From assembly GCA_964353255.1 (NCBI GenBank), contig CAYGVJ010000001.1:1-64000 (forward strand): DNA of 64,000 nucleotides, given 5' to 3'. The translations under genes and the position numbers were made by a program. The notes below the pieces were generated by a model. The model made no database searches, was not told the DNA's origin, and was given only the letters and a program-made list of their open reading frames with translations. This DNA is from VFZS01 sp964353255 (GTDB lineage: Bacteria > Acidobacteriota > Terriglobia > Bryobacterales > Bryobacteraceae). Each line of letters starts with the position of its first letter. The stretch's first letter is position 1. Shown here one piece after another: positions 40,457-48,604 of this stretch.

Positions 40457-41962
40457 TTACCGGTTTGTGCCGGCGGTTCGGCTTTTCTTGATCGCCCGGC
40501 CGGCCAGGTCCCGGAGGTGTTCCACCAGTCCCATCACGCGCCGGTCGGGCGGGTGTTTCCAGCCCAGCCGGTCGAAGTACAGGCAGCCGACCAGCACGCG
40601 GTCTACCAGGACGGGCAGCAGCCCGAAGCTGGCGGCCTCGAGCTGTTTCAGGACTTGAGGTTCCGCGTGGCCGGCGCTGGTATCCCGGGGGACGAACAGG
40701 TCCTGCTTGAACTGGAGTGCGTTGCCGATAGGTCCCCCTTCCGGCCCAATGGAGAAATGGAACCGGTCACGAAGGCTGTCGGCGCCCTCGCCCAAGGCGA
40801 GGCGGCCCTGGATGTGGGTGTGGTCGGGATTCACCAGGCAGAACAGCACCCGGTCGAACGCGCCGCTCCGGTAGACCGCTTCCAGGATCATCATCAGGAC
40901 GTCGTTGAGCCGGAACTCCCCGGGGGCTTCCAGCAGCGCTTCCACCTCGTGGGTCAACTGCTCCAGCAAGTCGGCGCCGTGGGCGACTTCCTCCAGATCC
41001 GGCCCGCTGGCGGCTGCGGCGGCCTCCGCGGCGCCCGTCACGGCAGCTTCCACCTGCCGGCTCAGGCGGAGATGATCCAGGGGGATGCGCAGCAGGTTGA
41101 AGGTGTTCCTGGTGTCCAGCACGGCCGTGTCCAGGATGCGCCCGACTTGGCTTTTCTGGATTTGGAGGACGGGCAGGTAGTCTTGGACGAGCATGTTGAC
41201 CCGCGCCCGGGTGCCCTCCGGCTCGCGGCGGTATACGGCGGTGGTCAAGGCGTGGCTGAAAGCGGTCAATGCGCTGAGCTGGTCGGCCTCCTTGCGAGCG
41301 GCAACCACGCGCCGAGGGTCGGGAGCGGCTAGGCAGCGCAGCACTTGCTCCGGCATTCTCCAGTGCTGGGCCACGGCCTGGCCCAGGTCGTCATAGGTGA
41401 ACTGCATCACCCGCAGGCAGGCTTCCCGGTCCGACAGGTTCTCCTCGTTCATCTCAAGCAAGATCGAGGCATACTGGCGCGGGAAGTAGCTGGCGACCAG
41501 CACTTCCCCCAGGTTCCGGAACATGCCGCACAGGTAGGCCTCCTCGCGCCGGGGGTAGCGGATCTCGGCGGCCACCGAGCGCGCCTCGTTAGCCGTGAGC
41601 AGCGAGAGCAGCATTAGTTCTTTCAGCCCGGGCGACTGCTGGCGGAAGTGCTCGAACAACGCCAGGCTGCCGGACAGGTAGCGGATGGCCTGGGTTCCCA
41701 GCAGAACCACCGCGTGGCTGACGCTGAGGATCTGGCGGTCCGAGCGGTTGTAGTGCACTGAGTTGGCCGTGCGCAGAACTTTCAGGGTGAGGCTGTAGTC
41801 GCGCAACACCAGCGAGGTCAGGCGCCGCAAGGACGTCTCCTCGTCGTCCAGGGCGTGCATGACCTGCTGGATGTGGCCGGAGAGAGCGGGGAAATCAGGC
41901 TGCTTGAGGATCTCCTTCAGGCAGGCATCGATGTGCTGCTGTCTGGTAAGCTCCTCGGCCAA
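40457..41962 (-). CDS. HDOD-GAF signalling protein
   Basis: A 501-residue cytoplasmic protein. Residues 15-215 form an HDOD domain (LRRLTSLVLRDYSLTLKVLRTANSVHYN, SVSHAVVLLGTQAIRYLSGS, GMFRNLGEVLVASYFPRQY), related to HD phosphohydrolases but without a complete HD pair. Residues from about 325 resemble a GAF sensor (LNDVLMMILEAVYRSGAFDRVLFCLVNPD ... VPRDTSAGHAEP ... VLVGCLYFDR). It probably relays a signal rather than catalyses. It starts at TTG 41962, 12 bases after the SIS-isomerase gene, so expression is tied to the sugar operon. Confidence 0.85.
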   Translation of the reverse strand: MAEELTRQQHIDACLKEILKQPDFPALSGHIQQVMHALDDEETSLRRLTSLVLRDYSLTLKVLRTANSVHYNRSDRQILSVSHAVVLLGTQAIRYLSGSLALFEHFRQQSPGLKELMLLSLLTANEARSVAAEIRYPRREEAYLCGMFRNLGEVLVASYFPRQYASILLEMNEENLSDREACLRVMQFTYDDLGQAVAQHWRMPEQVLRCLAAPDPRRVVAARKEADQLSALTAFSHALTTAVYRREPEGTRARVNMLVQDYLPVLQIQKSQVGRILDTAVLDTRNTFNLLRIPLDHLRLSRQVEAAVTGAAEAAAAASGPDLEEVAHGADLLEQLTHEVEALLEAPGEFRLNDVLMMILEAVYRSGAFDRVLFCLVNPDHTHIQGRLALGEGADSLRDRFHFSIGPEGGPIGNALQFKQDLFVPRDTSAGHAEPQVLKQLEAASFGLLPVLVDRVLVGCLYFDRLGWKHPPDRRVMGLVEHLRDLAGRAIKKSRTAGTNR

Positions 41963-41974
41963 GCCCCACCCCCG

Positions 41975-42532
41975 TCACGCGCCGCCTTCCATGAAGTAGT
42001 AGCCGATCATGTGGCAGACGATCATGTGGGCATCCTCGATCCGGCCCATGTGCTCGACCGGAACCCGGATCTCGAGCTGTGCCAGCCGGCCCAGTTTTCC
42101 CCCCTCGCGCCCGGTTAATCCCAGGGTCCGGCAGCCGACCGAGTTGGCGTACTCGATGGCGCGCAGCACGTTGGGCGAGTTGCCTGAACCGCTGATGCCC
42201 ACTACAAGATCGCCGGATTGGGCGAAATTCTTTAATTGCTCGACGAATACTGCCTCGAAGTCCACGTCATTGGCATAGGCGGTGATGGTGGGTACCGACT
42301 CGGTCAGGGCCAGGATCCGGAACCGCGTGGGGCGGCTGTAACTGGCCCCCTTTACCATATCGGTGACGAAGTGCGTGGCCGTGGCGGCGCTGCCGCCGTT
42401 GCCGCAGACGAAGATCTGCCGGCCCTCTGCGCGGGCCTCGCTGAACCACTCAATGGCCTGCCCGACGCGCTCCAGGTCAACGGCGTCGAGCGCTTTCAAC
42501 AGCTCGTCTATGTAATGTTCCGGAGAGCTCAT
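41975..42532 (-). CDS. SIS-domain sugar isomerase, phosphoheptose-isomerase (GmhA)-like
   Basis: A 185-residue SIS protein: IFVCGNGGSAATATHFVTDMVKG and VVGISGSGNSPNVLRAIEYAN are the two sugar-phosphate-binding motifs of GmhA, and the C-terminal HMIVCHMIGYYFME matches too. GmhA converts sedoheptulose-7-phosphate to heptose-7-phosphate. Its neighbours, a PfkB kinase of the HldA type and a HAD phosphatase, fit this pathway. The ATG at 42532 overlaps the ROK stop as ATGA. DiaA-like SIS proteins are an alternative, so the symbol is withheld. Confidence 0.85.
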   Translation of the reverse strand: MSSPEHYIDELLKALDAVDLERVGQAIEWFSEARAEGRQIFVCGNGGSAATATHFVTDMVKGASYSRPTRFRILALTESVPTITAYANDVDFEAVFVEQLKNFAQSGDLVVGISGSGNSPNVLRAIEYANSVGCRTLGLTGREGGKLGRLAQLEIRVPVEHMGRIEDAHMIVCHMIGYYFMEGGA

Positions 42533-43386
42533 CTGCTTGCCTCCTGTCTCGCCAACGCTAGCGCGCCCCGGAGCACACTATCGTCACCCAGGGCCGCGGG
42601 CTTCACATCTATGCGCGCTCCCGACCAGGCCGTGATCTGCCGGCCCAGCTCCTCCCGCAGCGGCCCGAACAGCGCTTCGCCCGCCTTGCTGATGCCCCCG
42701 CCGATGACAATGCGCGCGGGATTCAACAACATGATGGCCGCCTTCAGCCCCAGGGCCAGGTCGATTACGTAGCGGCGGACGAACTCGGGTTTCTGGAGGA
42801 GCTGGCGGGCCGGACGGCCGTGGTCCGCTTCCAGCCAGAGGCCGCCGCACATTCGCTCCAGGCAGCCGCGGGCCCCGCACAGGCACTGGGGCCCGTCGGG
42901 ACGGACTGAGAGATGCCCGATCTCTCCCGCCCAGGAATCGGCGCCGCGGTAGATGTCGCCGTCCACCACCAGACCACCGCCGATGCCCGTCGATAGGGTC
43001 ATGTAGAACAGCGGCGTGCACCCCGCACCGGCTCCGAAGACGGCCTCGCCCAGAGCCCCCACGTTGGCATCGTTGTCCATGACGGCGGGCAAAGCGAGTT
43101 CCTGCTCGATCCAGGCAGGCAGGGCGAAGTCCTGCCAGCCGCCGACGTGGGTGGAGAGCGCCACGCGCTGCTCGGCAAACCGCACCGGCCCGCCGAAGCC
43201 GATGCCGCAGCGCTCCAGGCGCCACTCAAGCCGCCAGCCTTGGGCGATGGCCCGGATCTGGTCCAGCATCCAGTCGCGGCCCGCGTCCCGGTCCGTCGAG
43301 CGAGACTCCCGCAGCGCCAGGCGGTCCCCTTCGAACACGGCCATGGTGAACTTGGTGCCGCCGATGTCGATGGCCAGAGCATTCAC
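42529..43386 (-). CDS. ROK-family sugar kinase
   Basis: A 285-residue ROK kinase: N-terminal phosphate loop LAIDIGGTKFTMAVFEG, sugar-binding VMDNDANVGALGEAVFGAG, LSTGIGGGLVVDG, catalytic-region EIGHLSV, and the zinc site CLCGARGCLE. ROK enzymes phosphorylate glucose, N-acetylmannosamine or similar sugars; the substrate here is unknown. No N-terminal HTH is present, so it is a kinase and not a ROK repressor. It starts at GTG 43386, overlapping the upstream kinase stop as GTGA. Confidence 0.9.
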   Translation of the reverse strand: MNALAIDIGGTKFTMAVFEGDRLALRESRSTDRDAGRDWMLDQIRAIAQGWRLEWRLERCGIGFGGPVRFAEQRVALSTHVGGWQDFALPAWIEQELALPAVMDNDANVGALGEAVFGAGAGCTPLFYMTLSTGIGGGLVVDGDIYRGADSWAGEIGHLSVRPDGPQCLCGARGCLERMCGGLWLEADHGRPARQLLQKPEFVRRYVIDLALGLKAAIMLLNPARIVIGGGISKAGEALFGPLREELGRQITAWSGARIDVKPAALGDDSVLRGALALARQEASR

Positions 43387-44372
43387 CGTGGGAACTCCCG
43401 CGCGGCGGCCAGCACCTCCTCTGGAGAGGCCGTGCCGGTCCCCTTTTTCATGATGGTGATGGAGGCCACCAGGTTGCCGAGGCGCGCCGCTTCGAGCGCG
43501 GAGCGCGTCACAGCCAGCGCGAGGGCCGCCCCGGCCGAGAAGCTGTCTCCGGCGCCGCAGATATCCACAGGGTGGGCCACGGGCCGGGTAGGAACCGGCG
43601 TCTCGCCCTCCGCCTGAACCACGAGCACGCCGCCGGCCCCCCGGGTGACCATCAGCAACGGGCTTTCAGCGTGCCGGCGCAACTGCTGGTAGTCCACCTG
43701 GCCGAACAAGCGCCGGCAGGCGGCATCGGCCTCCTGCCGGTTGGGCTTGAGCACGAGCCGGCGGAACAGGTCCACGCGCATCCGGGAGTCGGCCCAGAAG
43801 ATTTTGTCCGGGTAGCGCCCGGCCAGATCCGCCAGCAGCCGCCGGACGGCGGCAGTGACAATGCCGCCCTGTTCAGTCTCGGCCTGGTCCGCGACCAGGA
43901 TGACGTCGTGCTCGCCGGCCGCGCTTTCCAGCCGGTCGAGTACCTCCCGCTCGACGGCCTCCGGGGCCGGCCGGGTGAAGATGAAGTCCACGCGCGGCTG
44001 GTCCTCGACGCCGGTTTCCGAATTGAGCAGCTTGGTGTAGGTGAAGGTGGCCAGCTCCGGCGCCGTCACCATCAGCTCCTCACGGATGCCGCGCGCCTTC
44101 AGGGCGCGCCGTAGCTCGAAACCGAAGCCGTCCTCCCCGGTGGCGCCCAGGACGCTGACGCGGCCGGCGCCCAGCGCCGCCAAGTTGTTGGCCGCTGTGC
44201 CGCCGGCGCCTGGGGTGACCTCCGTGGCCACCACGCCGATGCGGGGAATGCCGGTCTCCCGCGAAGGCTCGGCCGTGGCCGGGTCATAGGTCGACCAGCG
44301 GTCCAGGCAAATGTCGCCCACCACCAGGGCTGCCAGCCCGCGGAAGGCCGCCAGGATCTCAGCCGTGGTCAT
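43383..44372 (-). CDS. PfkB-family kinase, HldA/RfaE-like (heptose-7-phosphate kinase type)
   Basis: A 329-residue ribokinase-like enzyme. ALVVGDICLDRWSTYDP and TPGAGGTAANNLAALGAGRVSVLGATGEDGFG match the RfaE kinase domain, KPNRQEADAACRR is the nucleotide-binding region, and DICGAGDSFSAG carries the catalytic Asp. The RfaE/HldE family makes heptose-1,7-bisphosphate. Unlike bifunctional HldE there is no nucleotidyltransferase domain, and no separate HldC is in the window. ATG 44372 overlaps the upstream stop as ATGA. Confidence 0.85.
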   Translation of the reverse strand: MTTAEILAAFRGLAALVVGDICLDRWSTYDPATAEPSRETGIPRIGVVATEVTPGAGGTAANNLAALGAGRVSVLGATGEDGFGFELRRALKARGIREELMVTAPELATFTYTKLLNSETGVEDQPRVDFIFTRPAPEAVEREVLDRLESAAGEHDVILVADQAETEQGGIVTAAVRRLLADLAGRYPDKIFWADSRMRVDLFRRLVLKPNRQEADAACRRLFGQVDYQQLRRHAESPLLMVTRGAGGVLVVQAEGETPVPTRPVAHPVDICGAGDSFSAGAALALAVTRSALEAARLGNLVASITIMKKGTGTASPEEVLAAAREFPR

Positions 44373-45337
44373 GGCGCTTCGAGGATCGCGCGGCGGAGCG
44401 CCGGGAACGTTGCTCGGTGGTGGCCGCGGAAGTAATAGCTGCGGCCGCCGTCGGCGACGGTCCGCACCAGGATGGTCTTGTGCGGGCGGAAGTAAAAGCC
44501 GGGGTCGCTGATGTCCGGCTCCTGGTGAATGTCGGCGGGGAGGGGCAGCAGATCGAACACCACCGTGGTGAAGTCTCGGATCGCCCGGCTCTCCTGCGCG
44601 GCAACGTTCCGGGCCATGGCCAGGGCCTTCAGGTAAACTTCCGGGGCCATGACGGCCGAGCCGAAGCTCAGCAGCACGCCGCCTTCCAGCCGCTCCACCG
44701 TGCGGGCGAAGATCAGGAAATCCCGGTAGCTGGCTTCGCCCAGGGCGGCGCCGTCGCAGTTGGGATGCTCGTGCAGGATGTCGTAGCCCACACCCACGTG
44801 CACCGTGGCGGGAACCGAAAGCCGCCAGGCCGCGGCCAGAACGCTCAGCGCCCGGTGCGGGAACTGGGATTCCTGGATGCGGCGCCCGACGTTCTCGCCC
44901 AGGCCCAGGCCCAGGCGCGCGGCTTCCGCGATCCAGTCATTCAACTCGCCGGTCTCTTCCCACAAGCCGAACTCGCCGCTGCGGATGTAGCGGGCCACGC
45001 TTTCGGTAGTGGCGCCGATGCGGGCCAGCTCGTAGTCGTGAATGGCGCCGGCCCCGTTCATGGCGAGGTGATCCAGCCAGCCCTTCTCCAGCAGGTCGAT
45101 CAGGTGGCGGCTGACCCCGGCGCGCAGCAGGTGCGCGCCCAGCATCAGGATGCGCGCGGCGCCGCGCCGGCGTGCTTCCGCCAGGTGCGCGGCCAGCTCG
45201 GCGAGCTGCGGATGCTGGTATTCCGGCGCGGGGTCATCGAGCGCCAGCCAGTCTGCGGTCTCTAAGCCGTGGGCGCGCTCCGCCAAGGGCCTCAGCCGCA
45301 GGCGCGAACGGTCAAAGAGTTCGTATCTCGACTTCAT
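44369..45337 (-). CDS. Unknown 322-residue enzyme in the heptose-like operon, possibly deoxyhypusine-synthase-like fold
   Basis: I do not recognise a characterised family. Striking segments are ILMLGAHLLRAGVSRHLIDLL (61-81), HLAMNGAGAIHDYELARIGATTESV (90-114), ATVHVGVGYDILHEHPNCDGAALGEASYRDF (177-207), LSFGSAVMAPEVYLKALAMA (223-242) and FTTVVFDL (256-263). The order of Gly-rich loops and the aG.IhD.E motif recall the Rossmann-type deoxyhypusine synthase fold, but the similarity is from memory and weak. It is locked between a HAD phosphatase and a PfkB kinase by 4-base overlaps on both sides. ATG 45337. Confidence 0.6.
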   Translation of the reverse strand: MKSRYELFDRSRLRLRPLAERAHGLETADWLALDDPAPEYQHPQLAELAAHLAEARRRGAARILMLGAHLLRAGVSRHLIDLLEKGWLDHLAMNGAGAIHDYELARIGATTESVARYIRSGEFGLWEETGELNDWIAEAARLGLGLGENVGRRIQESQFPHRALSVLAAAWRLSVPATVHVGVGYDILHEHPNCDGAALGEASYRDFLIFARTVERLEGGVLLSFGSAVMAPEVYLKALAMARNVAAQESRAIRDFTTVVFDLLPLPADIHQEPDISDPGFYFRPHKTILVRTVADGGRSYYFRGHHRATFPALRRAILEAP

Positions 45338-46140
45338 TGCGGGAACAGGGCCTCCAGCAGCTCCTCGCGGCACAGGAAATTCGGAATGATGAAGTCCGCG
45401 CCCACGCCGATGAGCCGCCGGCGCTTCCATTCATCCACCACCTGGCACTCGGGCTCGGCGGTGGCCACGCCTACCGCCACGCCGCCCACCTCCTTGATGT
45501 TCTCGATCTCGACGTAGCCGTCCCCGAAACCCAGGAACTCCTCGCCCCGGCATTCCGCCGAGGCGATGAGGCGCTGGATGAGGATCTGCTTGGAGAAGCT
45601 CTGGTAGTCGTCCAGCGCGCCGTAGACGCGCCCGTCGAAGTAGCGGTCCACGTCCAGCAGACGGGCCTCCTCCCGCATGTAGGGCTGATCGGTCCCGCTG
45701 GCCAGGTACATCGTCAGGCCGCGCCCGTAAAGAGCTTCGAGCAAAGCCCGCGCGCCGGGCACCAGGTACTTCTCCGGCGACACCTGTTGCCGGCGCAGCT
45801 CCTCCAGCCGGTGCGCAATCCTGGAGTGCAGCCGATCCAGGTACATTTTCTTGTACTGAAGCGGCTCCAGTGGCCTGCCGCCGCGCAGCTCGACCTGCCG
45901 GGCCAGCTCGATCATCTGGTACATGGTCTGCTTGCCGGTGAGCCGCCCCACGAAATCCTCGACCAGCGCGTGGAGAGCGGCCTCGCTCTCGCCGGTCTTC
46001 AGCTCGAGCAGGATCTCCACCATCATCGGCAGCATCACGTCAACCCAGCCGGAGCGGATGAGCGAGACCGTGCCGTCGAAATCGAACAGGACCACCCGCG
46101 CCTGGCGCGCGGAGACGCCGGCACGCACGTATTCCACCAT
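45334..46140 (-). CDS. HAD-family hydrolase heading the heptose-like operon
   Basis: A 268-residue HAD enzyme: motif I VVLFDFDGTVSLI, motif II YLASGTDQPYM, motif III lysine in the YQSFSKQILIQRL region, and motif IV FLGFGDGYVEIENI. A large helical cap lies between motifs I and II, making it longer than GmhB-type phosphatases (about 185). It may remove a phosphate from a heptose or hexose bisphosphate made by the neighbouring kinases; this is inferred from context. ATG 46140 follows AGGAG. It is the first gene of the overlapping run and divergent from the enolase-superfamily gene. Confidence 0.87.
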   Translation of the reverse strand: MVEYVRAGVSARQARVVLFDFDGTVSLIRSGWVDVMLPMMVEILLELKTGESEAALHALVEDFVGRLTGKQTMYQMIELARQVELRGGRPLEPLQYKKMYLDRLHSRIAHRLEELRRQQVSPEKYLVPGARALLEALYGRGLTMYLASGTDQPYMREEARLLDVDRYFDGRVYGALDDYQSFSKQILIQRLIASAECRGEEFLGFGDGYVEIENIKEVGGVAVGVATAEPECQVVDEWKRRRLIGVGADFIIPNFLCREELLEALFPQ

Positions 46141-46179
46141 TACTCTCCTATTTTGGCACGGCCCCGTTATCCTGGAGAC

Positions 46180-47424
46180 ATGAACCGCCGAGAGTTTACC
46201 GCTGCGCTGGCCGCGCCCGCGCTGTTGAGAAGCCGCAGCCGCGGCCCGGCCCGCATCACCCGGATCACCCTGGCGCCCGTCCAGGGGCGCTTCCACAAGT
46301 TCGTGGCCATGAACTCCTATGACGTTGATCCCAAGGGCCACACCTACATGAACACCCTGGTGCGGGTGTCCACGGATGCCGGCGTGGAAGGCGTCGGGGT
46401 GGCCGCCGGAGCGCCGACGGACCCCAAGAACCTCGAGGCGCTCAGGTCGCTGCTCGGGGCGGATGCACTGTCGTTGTACGAGATGCGGGAGGGCCGCATC
46501 ACCGGGCGCAGCCAGCCCTACGCCGACGTGCTGGTCCGCCTGAAGTGGCTGGACGGCCCGCTGTTCGACCTGGTCGGCAAGCTCACTGCGAAACCCTGCT
46601 GGAAACTGCTGGGTGAGGCGGCCCGCGAGCGCGTCGAGGCCTACGACGGCACTCTCTACTTCAGCGACGTCTGGTTCTCCGATCGCGGCGTCCGCGCGGT
46701 CCTCGAAGAAGTCGAAGAGAGCCTCAAGAGCGGCTACCTCGGAATGAAGTTCAAGATCGGCCGCGGCTGGAAATGGATGGAGCGCGAGGCCGGCCTGCGC
46801 CGCGACATCGAGGTCCTGAAGGCGGTCCGCAAGCTCGCCGGGCCGAAGGTCAAGATCCTGGCCGACGCCAACAACGGCTTCCGTGACGACTTCGAGAGGG
46901 CCTGGCGGCTGATGGCGGAGACCGCCGAGGCGAAGCTCCACTGGATGGAGGAGATTTTCCCCGAAGACGTGGCGCTCTACACCCGCCTGCGCGAGCTTAT
47001 GGCCAAAGCCGGCATCCGGACCCTGATCGCGGAGGGAGAAACGGTGCGCGAGCCGGAGGCCCTCGCGCCTTTACTCAAGCCGCAGCGTCTGGTGGACGTG
47101 CTCCAGTTGGACATGCGCGTGGGCGGTTTTCTCGGCAACCTCCAGATGACCCGTTTGGGTGAGCCGGCGGGCGCCGTCACCGTGCCCCACAACTGGGCCT
47201 CGCGGGTGGGCCTGCTGATGGGCCTGCACATGGCGAAGGCGGTTCCGAGCGTCGTCGCGGCCGAGGACGACCGCTCCAGTTGTGACGTCCTGATGGCCGA
47301 TGGATACGGCTTCCGCCAAGGCCACTACTCACTGCCCGACTCCCCCGGCCTGGGGCTGCTGGTGGATCAGAAGATCTACGACGCCAAGTGCCGGCCGAAG
47401 GAGATCACCCTGGAGATTTCGTAA
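46180..47424 (+). CDS. Enolase-superfamily enzyme (mandelate racemase/muconate-lactonizing type), exported
   Basis: A 414-residue protein starting with a Tat-like leader (NRREFTAALAAPALL). The MR/MLE barrel features are present: MKFKIGRG (KxK base), ILADANNGF (first metal Asp), HWMEEIFPED (second metal ligand), IAEGE (third), and VPHNWASRVGLL (His region). It should abstract an alpha proton from an acid sugar or similar carboxylate. Export of an MR/MLE enzyme is uncommon but recurs in Acidobacteria and Planctomycetes. ATG 46180 follows GGAGA. Confidence 0.88.
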   Translation: MNRREFTAALAAPALLRSRSRGPARITRITLAPVQGRFHKFVAMNSYDVDPKGHTYMNTLVRVSTDAGVEGVGVAAGAPTDPKNLEALRSLLGADALSLYEMREGRITGRSQPYADVLVRLKWLDGPLFDLVGKLTAKPCWKLLGEAARERVEAYDGTLYFSDVWFSDRGVRAVLEEVEESLKSGYLGMKFKIGRGWKWMEREAGLRRDIEVLKAVRKLAGPKVKILADANNGFRDDFERAWRLMAETAEAKLHWMEEIFPEDVALYTRLRELMAKAGIRTLIAEGETVREPEALAPLLKPQRLVDVLQLDMRVGGFLGNLQMTRLGEPAGAVTVPHNWASRVGLLMGLHMAKAVPSVVAAEDDRSSCDVLMADGYGFRQGHYSLPDSPGLGLLVDQKIYDAKCRPKEITLEIS

Positions 47425-47447
47425 GGGCGGGGCATGGCTCGCCCCTA
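47425..47447. terminator. GC hairpin at a convergent junction, possible bidirectional terminator
   Basis: GGGCG (47425-47429) pairs with CGCCC (47440-47444), extended by GTA/TAC outside. It lies between the stops of the MR/MLE gene (+) and uppS (-). The core GGGCGGGGCATG resembles the hairpin at 6983-7006. No U-run; function inferred from position. Confidence 0.4.
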
Positions 47448-48176
47448 CCCGGCGGCGGCTATCGGTACCTGGCCGAAGCGGCGCTCGCGGGCGCGGAAGT
47501 CTCTGAGGGCGGCTTCCAGGTCGGCGGCCTCGAAATCGGGCCACATCCGCCGGGTGAAGTGGAGCTCGGCGTAGGCGCATTCCCACAGCAGGAAGTCGCT
47601 GAGCCGCTGCTCGCCGCCGGTGCGGATCAGCAGATCCACGTCGGGCGCGGGATCCGAGGCGTGCATGGCCTGCCCGAGCAGGGCGGCGAACTGCTCCCTG
47701 GAGACCAAGCCCGCGCCGTTGACCAGGCTGGCGGCGCGCAGGATGGCGTCCCGGGCCGAGTAGTCTACGGCGATGCGCAGATCCATAGTTGTGCCGGCGG
47801 CGGTGGCCACCTCGCAGGCGGCTATCGCCTCGCGCAGCTCTTCGGGCAGGCGGTCCCGCCGGCCGATGACGCGGACACGGACGCCGTGCTCGACGGAGCG
47901 GGCCGTCTCCTGGCGCAGGTGCTCGTCGAAAAGCTCCATCAACGTGGAGACCTCGGCGGCGGGGCGCTGCCAGTTGTCGGAGGAGAAGGCGTACAAAGTC
48001 AGGGCACGTATGCCCAGCTTGGGCGCGGCTTCGACCACCCGGCGCACGGCATGTGCCCCGGCGCGGTGCCCGGCCACGCGGGGCAGGCCGCGCGCGGCGG
48101 CCCAGCGCCCGTTGCCATCCATGATGATGGCCACGTGCAACCCGGGACTTTCTACCAACTGCAAATTACTTTTCAT
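47445..48176 (-). CDS. uppS: Isoprenyl transferase (undecaprenyl diphosphate synthase type)
   Basis: Cis-prenyltransferase that builds the undecaprenyl carrier for peptidoglycan and surface polysaccharides. The 243-residue protein has HVAIIMDGNGRWAAARGLPRVAGHRAGAHAVR, ALTLYAFSSDNWQRP, DLLIRTGGEQRLSDFLLWECAYAELHF and MWPDF, which cover all conserved regions of the family including the catalytic Asp of MDGNGRWA. ATG 48176 is preferred over a TTG at 48194. The usual cdsA/dxr neighbours are absent. Confidence 0.96.
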   Translation of the reverse strand: MKSNLQLVESPGLHVAIIMDGNGRWAAARGLPRVAGHRAGAHAVRRVVEAAPKLGIRALTLYAFSSDNWQRPAAEVSTLMELFDEHLRQETARSVEHGVRVRVIGRRDRLPEELREAIAACEVATAAGTTMDLRIAVDYSARDAILRAASLVNGAGLVSREQFAALLGQAMHASDPAPDVDLLIRTGGEQRLSDFLLWECAYAELHFTRRMWPDFEAADLEAALRDFRARERRFGQVPIAAAG

Positions 48177-48211
48177 GGCAAAGTCAGCACCCAAAAAAAC
48201 TCGGCCGGTTC

Positions 48212-48604
48212 CTATCGTTCCCGCGTCGCGCGGATCAGCGCCTCCATGTGATCCAGGTACCGCTCCAGAGCGCGCCGCCCCTCCGCCGTCAGCCGGTACT
48301 CGGTCTTGGGCAGCCGTCGGTCGAAGTACTTCGCGCAGGCCACGTAACCGGCCTCTTCCAGCTTGCGGGCGTGCACGCTCAAGTTACCATCGGTCGTTTT
48401 GAGCAGCCTCTTGAGATCGTTGAAAGTCAGCGTCGCGTTGACCGCCAGCGCGCTGACGATTCCCAGCCGCATCCGCTCGTGGATCAGGCGGTCCAGGGCA
48501 GGGGCGCCGCCCTGGGCAGCGCGGCCGTCGAGGGCTGGCAACGTTCGGGGTTCCGCCCGGACCCGGCGCGCCGCGGACGAGGAGGCCACGCCTGCCTTAG
48601 CCAC
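48212..48604 (-). CDS. Winged-helix transcriptional regulator (HTH_34 type)
   Basis: A 130-residue regulator. After a disordered 30-residue start comes a winged helix: LDRLIHERMRLGIVSALAVNATLTFNDLKRLLKTTDGNLSVHARKLEEAGYVACAKYFDRRLPKTEYRLTAEGRRALERYL. The TDGNLSVHARKLEEAGYV recognition segment is diagnostic of the HTH_34 group. The start is GTG 48604 with a strong AGGAGG site. It overlaps the preceding membrane-protein gene by eight bases, a pairing suggesting the two regulate or act together. Confidence 0.9.
   Translation of the reverse strand: MAKAGVASSSAARRVRAEPRTLPALDGRAAQGGAPALDRLIHERMRLGIVSALAVNATLTFNDLKRLLKTTDGNLSVHARKLEEAGYVACAKYFDRRLPKTEYRLTAEGRRALERYLDHMEALIRATRER

Noticed and set aside
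42529..43386. ROK protein as a transcriptional repressor
   Set aside because: There is no N-terminal helix-turn-helix; the protein begins directly with the ATP-binding IDIGGTK motif.
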